Positions 58,401 to 64,000 of a stretch of DNA of 64,000 bases are shown piece by piece. The notes beneath the pieces are model-generated. The model did no database searches and was not told the origin of the DNA. It saw only the letters and a program-made list of their open reading frames with translations. The stretch is from Bugula neritina (taxonomy: Eukaryota; Bryozoa; Gymnolaemata; Cheilostomatida; Bugulidae): contig CAXIUT010000183.1 of NCBI GenBank assembly GCA_964035545.1, forward strand, positions 1,054,001-1,118,000, written 5' to 3'. The first letter of the stretch is position 1, and every line of letters starts with the position of its first letter. The translations under genes and the position numbers were made by a program.

Positions 58401-59459
58401 TCTAAAATAAGATCACAGGGATTTTGGATCATCGGTGGTAAATCCACAATTTCATCAAAGCTACGTCTCTGTGTAACATGTAAAAGAATCAAAGCTAAAC
58501 CCTTGACACCACAAATGGCAACATTACCATCAGTGAGAGTTAACGAAGCCCCTCCTTTCACCCACTGTGGATTAGATTGTTTCGGCCCTTTTATTGTCAA
58601 GAATGGTAGAAAGGAATCGAAACGATATGGCTTGATAGTCACATGTATGGCCTCACGAGCTGTTCACATTGAACTTTTAGAGGACATGACTACTGACAGC
58701 TTTATAAACGCTATCAGGACTGTGGTAGCCATTAGGGGTCCAATTCAGACAATTCAATCAGACCAAGGTACCAACTTCATTGGTGCCGCGAGTCTTCTAC
58801 AAAGTGATGGGACCGACAGCAAACTTAAATCTATGAACATCACAATGAATTTCAACCCTCCTCACTCTAGCAATTTTGGAGGAGTGTGGGAAAGGCAGAT
58901 AAGGACTATCCGCTCTGTGCTACAAGGCCTTGGAACGAGACATGGTGGGAGGCTCTCTACCTCTTTGCTACGAACTTTGTTTTATGAAGTGATGGCCATC
59001 ATAAACTGTCGCCCATTAACCTCAACAACTGATGACATGCTTCCAATCACCCCAAACATGTTGTTGACTATGAAGTCTGACGTTGTTCTACCACCTCCAA
59101 GCACATTTGAGGAGGCAGACATATATGCGAGGAAGCGTTGGAGAGTGGTCCAGCAGTTGGCAAATGAATTTTGGACACGCTGGCGCAAGCAATACTTGCT
59201 CTATTTACAGTCGCGGCAAAAATGGGTAAATAAAGTACCAGAGATCAAGGTGGGGGATATCGTTCTACTGTGTGATGACAATACAGTAAGAAATCAGTGG
59301 CCTTTAGCACGTGTCGTAGAATGCAACCTGTCTCATGACAGCGTTGTTAGATCAGTTAAGGTGCTTGTTGGTAGTAAAACATACCCCAAAGACTCCAATA
59401 AAAGAGTCTATTTAATTCGACCAATATCAAAATTAGTTGTACTAGTCCGATCGAGCTAA
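53091..59459 (+). CDS. gag-pol: BEL/Pao Gag-Pol polyprotein, intact (2122 aa)
   Basis: One frame encodes all proteins needed for retrotransposition: capsid-type Gag, aspartic protease, reverse transcriptase, RNase H and integrase. Domains in order are: N-terminal helical region, Ser/His-rich stretch (about 140-230), charged coiled coil (about 232-315), DUF1759-like Gag (about 444-613), zinc knuckles (703-773), protease (D838), reverse transcriptase (D1198, D1278, D1279), RNase H (D1458, E1502, D1532), integrase (H1758, H1763, C1794, C1797, D1829, D1891, E1934), and a DUF5641-like tail (about 2005-2115). Gag and Pol are fused without a frameshift, as is usual in this family. The start ATG is the first after an in-frame TAG two codons upstream, with a weak context (C at -3). 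The TAA stop is 47 nt before the right LTR. All catalytic residues are present. Codon use and composition are quite unlike the flanking array. Confidence 0.97.
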   Translation: MSHYHSARLRVQQHLEHIKISLEIISEFHLLVTRELADNITLIRAKELRKQLLNNQTVQEAEQHLTEARGLGISEEKLRNILREFDRIAGDRKTILTKLEHWLHAMDANSSDGENSTFKIAKVDVRSRVLPSIPPSNISKIVKSHASHSSSKSKNSVESERAGPAKSVSVHSSDYQSNHSKSKKSHHSSHHIGNSRHSGSSDISSSHAPDSASGSWKTRTTGTSRSSKSNASYYKAQLAKSAAKVAAAEAKFQAECEARQVEEEIQRLELKHKEQILTRKGHIAELKLKAEIDAEKAQLNAFQQALDDELETELRDTLMRPPSRASHNSSKPSPFLHSPHHIDLSNQFPSTGGQPAHDIKQSLMTKEELPHQSPGIHKDPYEQYPQVNSAAHLPTHQNTHPTHTHLQSPNPLTNLTTTDFSAAIGKSIGDSMAAAMTMQANHLPTPDKFTGDPLEYADWKLAFDGLIGSCPYTDLQKLHLLREYVDGDAKQAIRGYFSLQSSNAYQDALHALETKFGSEELIEEQFLDRLEAWPRVTDAKSLKSYSYFLNQCLSASRQISGLKVLDRKRENKKLASVLPNNLQERWLRHAIAEEEKRKVFPSFHKFADFVAHEAKISCSNLREKYKSGSSKTAFKPITKQNNSKHSITLKSETTLPTPIVSKTSELVKNQQKHANKSQHTDSQSAKQQNSLSFDQKQRKEPECAYCLSNKKPRWKHHTAHCWNLAKLSAQQVNDFLASNSLCFKCAVSGHSYKNCNMKPVCETCKQAHPTTFHQKYTSQPTKQADESKMQCSNQNKDSTVCNNLSINTSQTLMSMTLPVWVSSVKDPHTKVLTYANLDSGSDSCYITNSIVEQLTCTKKPTKLPMATMTHQNFELDTMVTDDLIIKGYSCNKEVKLPNVYSAEEIPAKYESIPQAGALTAWPHLQDLAKNMVKGQNISVGLLIGGNCPLAFKPREVVVGNDADDEPFSVRTDLGWVIMGSLATNNTHDDNSGSKTTIVNKTVTHSPKKAKTTVSFKCQTETSKQINKIINILAQDFKECVTDKEAASVEDRAFLSLMKQETKIIDGHVTMPLPFKHKPPRNNSFKTAKNRFNSLLKKFSKNQNLENQYKKFMEDLISKGEAEIVPQGLASHEDSTWYIPHFEVWHPKKPGKIRVVFDGAAKTDGKCINDYLMTGPDHLNSLTGILLRFRQEQIAVTCDIERMFHQFRVATEDTDYLRFFWLDERGEIAVFRIKVHVFGATSSPACATYGLRYLADQYSTDDPSSQQARNFIRNQFYVDDGLLSMPDATSATKVLTEAMRICQQGKVHLHKILSNEKEVLNSFPKSEQSATLHDLDLNSDCLPTERTLGLMWNSEQDSFQFQVNLANKPNTRRGVLSNVASVFDPLGLISPVILQGKMVLQDLCRKHLDWDDPLDESMLAKWLPWKQSLNDLEHLSIPRNYVPSSFGTPAKVELHTFSDASTTGYGQCSYLRFVSPAKRVHVALICSKGRVTPLKAITVPRLELQAARGAVDLSLKAAEELGMDNVAQYFYSDSEVVLGYIKNTQARYHTFVANRVQQIRDGSNADNWFHVPTKLNPADHASRGLSPKQIFSPECIWFTGPDFLWNEPLILPHQKKFINSHDDQEVKVSLATQHILAPLSQRITIFSNLDYTLKVIARIQTALCKTPLTQQEKRQKALHSLVKSVQSEFFTPEIKQLQQTQTTSKHSSIAKLCPFLDKAGLLRVGGRLQNSKLLSFEEKHPLLLPKHSHLTMLIINDTHAKLGHLGLEYTLSKIRSQGFWIIGGKSTISSKLRLCVTCKRIKAKPLTPQMATLPSVRVNEAPPFTHCGLDCFGPFIVKNGRKESKRYGLIVTCMASRAVHIELLEDMTTDSFINAIRTVVAIRGPIQTIQSDQGTNFIGAASLLQSDGTDSKLKSMNITMNFNPPHSSNFGGVWERQIRTIRSVLQGLGTRHGGRLSTSLLRTLFYEVMAIINCRPLTSTTDDMLPITPNMLLTMKSDVVLPPPSTFEEADIYARKRWRVVQQLANEFWTRWRKQYLLYLQSRQKWVNKVPEIKVGDIVLLCDDNTVRNQWPLARVVECNLSHDSVVRSVKVLVGSKTYPKDSNKRVYLIRPISKLVVLVRSS
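55530..56040 (+). other. Aspartic protease domain
   Basis: These are residues about 814-983. The catalytic motif is LDSGSDSCYI with Asp838, typical of the DUF1758/Peptidase A16 type in BEL/Pao elements. The conserved stretch LLIGGNCPLAFKP and a following DLGWVIMG lie at the C-terminal end of the domain. Its expected job is to cut the polyprotein into mature units. Confidence 0.9.
56440..57015 (+). other. Reverse transcriptase domain
   Basis: These are residues about 1117-1308. The motif IRVVFDGAAK precedes motif A, CDIERMFHQF, with Asp1198. Motif C is FYVDDGLLS, with Asp1278 and Asp1279. All three metal-binding aspartates of the polymerase site are present. Confidence 0.95.
57430..57845 (+). 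other. RNase H domain
   Basis: These are residues about 1447-1585. The acidic residues are at TFSDAS (Asp1458), PRLELQAA (Glu1502), YSDSEVV (Asp1532) and NPADHASRG (Asp1578), the order expected for the Pao-type RNase H that follows the reverse transcriptase. The domain removes the RNA strand during cDNA synthesis. Confidence 0.9.
58320..59060 (+). other. Integrase: zinc-binding and catalytic core
   Basis: These are residues about 1744-1990. The zinc-binding H2C2 module has H1758, H1763, C1794 and C1797. The catalytic triad is Asp1829 (CGLDCFGPF), Asp1891 (QSDQGTNF) and Glu1934 (GGVWERQIR), with 42 residues between the second Asp and the Glu. This enzyme would have made the 5-bp staggered cut seen as the CTGCA duplication. 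Confidence 0.93.
59100..59450 (+). other. Integrase C-terminal DUF5641-like tail
   Basis: These are residues about 2004-2120. The segment has the pattern W..V..L...FW..W...YL..LQ.R.KW followed by VGDIVLL and a W-P-L-A-R-V strand, characteristic of the domain that closes BEL/Pao polyproteins. Its role is probably DNA or chromatin binding; that is family knowledge, not visible here. Confidence 0.85.
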
Positions 59460-59497
59460 ACATACATTCAAAATTACAAGTCACTTTTAGAAATTTC

Positions 59498-59506
59498 AGG
59501 TGGGAG
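59498..59506 (+). promoter_or_regulatory. Polypurine tract
   Basis: AGGTGGGAG lies directly before the TG of the right LTR. It is all purine except one T. It is the expected primer for plus-strand DNA synthesis. Confidence 0.8.
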
Positions 59507-60250
59507 TGTAATTAATTGGAATGCCAGTGAAATTTCTTGCTCTCATCAAAACAAACAAAGTTAACCAACGTGCCCATAATTAGAAAACCATTACATTAGT
59601 CATGTATATGTAGCTGTTTTGCTTTTATAGCTATGACAAATTTGCACACGAAAGTCAACGAGATTTCCTCATGTGTATGATTCACTATGACTAAGTTATA
59701 TAAATAGTTTTTTACACCATCAGCTTCCTGAAATGATTCATCCATTGAAGTATATTTTACTCTCAGCTCTCATTCTATGCTACACTTTCAGTCAGCTAAC
59801 ATGTAGCATAGACTGCTGAGTAACTTTTCACTTATGTTATATTAAATATTTTGTTGCATTTAAATCAATATTGTCAAAGTAGAGAATAAATACCTACTAC
59901 ATTAACATCAAAGTTATAAGCTTCATTCCTGGATGGTCTAACAAGGTAATTATTGCTATTGTAGTATTTTTGACAATCATTTATGGCATTTGTATTATCC
60001 TTTTTTTAATATCAATTTTAATAATTTAGATGGTGTATACTGATTTTTATAGCAAGACTTGTTCTTTATTTGAAGCTTATTAGTTAGTGTCAAATTATCA
60101 CTGATAAAAGTTTTATCACATATTATCATTCATTATAGCATATTCACAATTTCATTAATTGTAGTTTTCACGACAGTTTTACCAATAAAACATCAGTAGA
60201 GACTGAAGACCACATTGTGCCTGTTTACAAACCAGGGATGATAGTTTACA
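59507..60250 (+). repeat. 3' LTR (744 bp)
   Basis: This LTR has the same length and ends as the left LTR, with T at 59923 where the left has C at 52050. The TATA-like box (59697-59706) and two AATAAA hexamers (59885-59890 and 60184-60189) are conserved. Transcripts started here would read into the array on its plus strand. Confidence 0.97.
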
Positions 60251-60255
60251 CTGCA
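60251..60255 (+). other. Target-site duplication, right copy (CTGCA)
   Basis: CTGCA follows the CA end of the right LTR and matches 51629-51633. With one copy removed, the flanks join into an array segment identical in the stretch checked to those around 21.41-21.53 kb and 45.92-46.04 kb. Confidence 0.85.
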
Positions 60256-63200
60256 ACATACAGAAATATACTGTAACACACTGAAATATACTGCAACATA
60301 CTGAAATACACTGTAACATTCTGAAATATACTGCAACATACTGAAATACACTGCTACATACTGAAATATACTGCAACATACTGCAAAATACTGCAACATA
60401 CTGAAATACACTGTAACATATTGAAGTACACTGCAACACATTGAAATATACTGCAACATGCCAAAATATATGGTAAACAACTGAAATATACTTTAACACA
60501 TTGAAAAATACTGCAACATACTGAAATATACTGCGACACTTTGCAATATACTGTAACATACCGAAATATGCTCTAGCACACTGAAATACACTGCAACTCA
60601 CTGAAATATACTGCAACCTACTGAAATACACTGTGACATCCTGAAATATACTGCAACATTCTGAAATACACTGCTACATACTGAAATATACTGCAACATA
60701 CTGCAACATACTGAAATACACTGCAACATACTACAACATACTGAAATACGCTGCAACACATTGAAATATACTGCAACATACCTAAATATACGGTAACATA
60801 CCGGAATATACTGTAACGCATTGCAAAATACTGCAACATACTGAAATACACTGCGACACACTGAAATACGCTGCAAAATACTACAACATACTGAAATAAA
60901 CTGTAACACATTGAAATACACTGCAATACATTGAAAAATAATGCAATATACTGATATATACTGTAACACACTGAAATATACTGCAACATACTGAAATACA
61001 CTGTAACATACTGAAATATACTGTAACATACTGCAACATACTGAAATACACTGTAACATACTGAGATACACTGCCGCATACTGCAACATATTGAACTACA
61101 CTGCAACACATTGAAATATAATGCAACTTATCGAATATATGGAAAACTACTGAAATATACTGTAACGCATTGAAAAAGACTGCAACATACTGAAATATAT
61201 TGCGACACATTGCAATATACTGTAATATACTGAAAAATGCTGTATCACACTGAAATATACTGCAATTCGCTGAAATATACTGCAACATACTGAAATACAC
61301 CGCAACATCCTACAACATACTAAAATACACTGTAACATTTCGAAATACACTGCAACACATTGAATTATACTGCAACATAACGAAATATATGGTAAACTAC
61401 TGAAATATATTTTAACAAATTGAAAAATACTGCAACATACTGAAATATACTGTAACACACTGAAGTATACTGCAACATACTGAAATACACTGTAACATAC
61501 TGAAATATACTGCAACATACTGAAATACACTGGTACATACTGAAATATACTGCAACGTACTGCAACATACTGCAGCATACTGAAATACACTGTAACATAC
61601 TGAAATACACTGCAACATACTACCACATATTGAAATACACTGCAACACATTGAAATGTACTGCAACATACCGAAATATATGGTAAACTACTAAAATATAC
61701 TGTAACACATTGAAAAATACTGCAACATACTGAAATATACTGCGACACCTAGCAATATACTGTAACATACTGAAATATGCCCTAGCACACTGAAATACAA
61801 TGCAACTTACTGAAATATACTGCAACATACTGAAATACACTGCAACATCCTACAATATGCTGAAATACACAGTAACATATTGAAATACACTGCAACACTT
61901 TGAAATATACTGCAACATACCGAAATATATGGTAAACTACTGCAACATACTACAACATACTGAAATACACTGCAACACATTGAAATATACTGCGACATAC
62001 CTAAATATACGGTAATATACTGAAATATACTGTAACACATTGAAAAATACTGCAACATACTGAAATATACTGTAACACACCGAAATATACTGCAACATAC
62101 TGAAATACACTGTAACATACTGAAATACACTGCTACATACTGAAATATACTGCAACATACTGCAACATACTGAAATACACAGTAACATACTGAAATAAAC
62201 TGCAACATACTACAACATATTGAAATACACTGCAACACATTGAAATATACTGCAACATACCTAAATATACGGTAATATACTGAAATTCACTGTAACGCAT
62301 TGCAAAATACTGCAACATACTGAAATTCACTGCGACACACTGAAATACGCTGCAAAATACTACAACATACTGAAATAAACTGTAACATGTTGAAATACAC
62401 TGCAACACATTGAAAAATACTGCAACATACTGAAATATACTGTAACACACTGAAATATACTGCAACATACTGAAATACACTGTAACATACTGAAATATAC
62501 TGCAACATACTGAAATACACTGCTTCATACTGAAATATACTGCAACATACTGCAACATACTGCAATACACTGTAAAATACTGAAATACACTGCAACATAC
62601 TACAACATATTGAAATACACTGCAACACATTGAAATACACTGCAACTTATCGAATATATGGAAAACTACTGAAATATACTGTAACGCATTGAAAAAGACT
62701 GCAACATACTGAAATATATTGCGACACATTGCAATATACTGTAATATACTGAAAAATGCTGTATCACACTGAAATATACTGCAATTCGCTGAAATATACT
62801 GCAACATACTGAAATACACCGCAACATCCTACAACATACTAAAATACACTGTAACATTTCGAAATACACTGCAACACATTGAATTATACTGCAACATAAC
62901 GAAATATATGGTAAACTACTGAAATATATTTTAACAAATTGAAAAATACTGCAACATACTGAAATATACTGTAACACACTGAAGTATACTGCAACATACT
63001 GAAATACACTGTAACATACTGAAATATACTGCAACATACTGAAATACACTGCTACATACTGAAATATACTGCAACGTACTGCAACATACTGCAGCATACT
63101 GAAATACACTGTAACATACTGAAATACACTGCAACATACTACCACATATTGAAATACACTGCAACACATTGAAATGTACTGCAACATACCGAAATATATG

Positions 63201-64000
63201 GTAAACTACTAAAATATACTGTAACACATTGAAAAATACTGCAACATACTGAAATATACTGCGACACCTAGCAATATACTGTAACATACTGAAATATGCT
63301 CTAGCACACTGAAATACAATGCAACTTACTGAAATATACTGCAACATACTGAAATACACTGCAACATCCTACAATACGCTGAAATACACAGTAACATATT
63401 GAAATACACTGCAACACTTTGAAATATACTGCAACATACCGAAGTATATGGTAAACTACTGCAACATACTACAACATACTGAAATACACTGCAACACATT
63501 GAAATATACTGCGACATACCTAAATATACGGTAATATACTGAAATATACTGTAACACATTGAAAAATACTGCAACATACTGAAATATACTGTAACACACC
63601 GAAATATACTGCAACATACTGAAATACACTGTAACATACTGAAATACACTGCTACATACTGAAATATACTGCAACATACTGCAACATACTGAAATACACA
63701 GTAACATACTGAAATAAACTGCAACATACTACAACATATTGAAATACACTGCAACACATTGAAATATACTGCAACATACTTAAATATACGGTAATATACT
63801 GAAATTCACTGTAACGCATTGCAAAATACTGCAACATACTGAAATTCACTGCGACACACTGAAATACGCTGCAAAATACTACAACATACTGAAATAAACT
63901 GTAACATGTTGAAATACACTGCAACACATTGAAAAATACTGCAACATACTGAAATATACTGTAACACACTGAAATATACTGCAACATACTGAAATACACT
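60256..64000. repeat. Satellite array, right part (unit 10 continued)
   Basis: The same decamer array resumes after the element and runs off the window. From 60256 to about 61057 it is collinear with 45968 to about 46769 of unit 9 (shift 14288 bp, equal to 5956 plus the 8622-bp insertion minus the 290-bp deletion). Unit 9 then switches form, while this part continues with the 1519-bp doublet (segments from 61147 and 62666). No gene is seen; the minus-strand open frames are by-products of the repeat. Confidence 0.95.

Larger units (their letters stand above)
51634..60250 (+). mobile_element. Full-length BEL/Pao LTR retrotransposon
   Basis: The element is 8617 bp long. In order it has a 744-bp left LTR, a 713-bp leader, one 2122-codon Gag-Pol frame, a 47-bp spacer ending in a polypurine tract, and a 744-bp right LTR. 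BEL/Pao membership rests on the DUF1759-like Gag region with F-x-G-D-P-L-E-Y, a DUF1758-like aspartic protease with LDSG, the YVDD reverse transcriptase followed by a Pao-type RNase H, and the integrase followed by a DUF5641-like tail. The two LTRs differ at one base (C at 52050, T at 59923), and the coding frame has no stop or frameshift. The insertion is therefore young and possibly still able to move. No env-like frame is seen. The element is absent from the other HOR copies in the window. Confidence 0.97.

Noticed and set aside
53512-59188. Short open frames on both strands inside the retrotransposon
   Set aside because: They are shadows of the Gag-Pol frame, and none shows a recognisable domain.
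59460-59506. Env-like gene downstream of Pol
   Set aside because: Only 47 bp separate the Gag-Pol stop from the right LTR, so there is no room for a further gene.
60179-64000. Minus-strand open frames right of the element, including one running from the array into the LTR
   Set aside because: Same origin as those in the left array. The extension into the LTR is chance continuation of the open frame.
1-64000. Centromere identity or a CENP-B-like box
   Set aside because: HOR organisation is compatible with a centromere, but no CENP-B box was recognised and nothing in the sequence proves centromeric function.
1-64000. A new defence or protein-coding system
   Set aside because: Apart from the retrotransposon no coding sequence is supported. 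The unusual content is the structure of the satellite itself.

Overview
The window is animal (metazoan) nuclear DNA and holds two things: a very long tandem array built from a 10-bp unit, and one LTR retrotransposon of the BEL/Pao type inserted in it. BEL/Pao elements are known only from metazoan genomes, which is the main evidence for the host; the sequence does not allow a closer identification. I see no host protein-coding gene, tRNA, rRNA or prokaryotic gene.

Array (1-51633 and 60256-64000, open at both window edges). The core is a 20-bp pair of related decamers, close to TACTGAAATA + CACTGCAACA, repeated thousands of times with scattered variants. The decamers are arranged into higher-order repeats (HORs). 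Using the 20-mer CTACATACCTAAATATACGG as anchor, units begin at 78, 3935, 7123, 10980, 15427, 17985, 32138, 37860, 42499 and 48455. The spacings are 3857, 3188, 3857, 4447, 2558, 14153 (a mosaic of nested duplications), 5722, 4639 and 5956 bp. Each length equals a multiple of ten plus the sum of a few recognisable off-register units (9-mers, 8-mers and a 13-mer). The array therefore grows and shrinks in whole decamers. Copies thousands of bases apart differ by only a few substitutions, so amplification or homogenisation is recent.

The minus strand of the array is open in all three frames for long stretches. This follows from a stop-free 20-bp unit whose half-length (10) is coprime with 3. I treat these reading frames as artefacts and annotate none as genes.

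Retrotransposon (51634-60250, + strand). It has two 744-bp LTRs differing at one position, a 5-bp target duplication CTGCA, a 713-bp leader, one uninterrupted 2122-residue Gag-Pol reading frame and a polypurine tract. The Gag-Pol contains a coiled coil, a DUF1759-like Gag region, zinc knuckles, an aspartic protease, a reverse transcriptase with YVDD, an RNase H, an HHCC/DDE integrase and a DUF5641-like C-terminus. No env-like frame is present. The element looks intact and very young. Removing it together with one target copy restores an array sequence found elsewhere in the window, so the pre-insertion site can be read directly.
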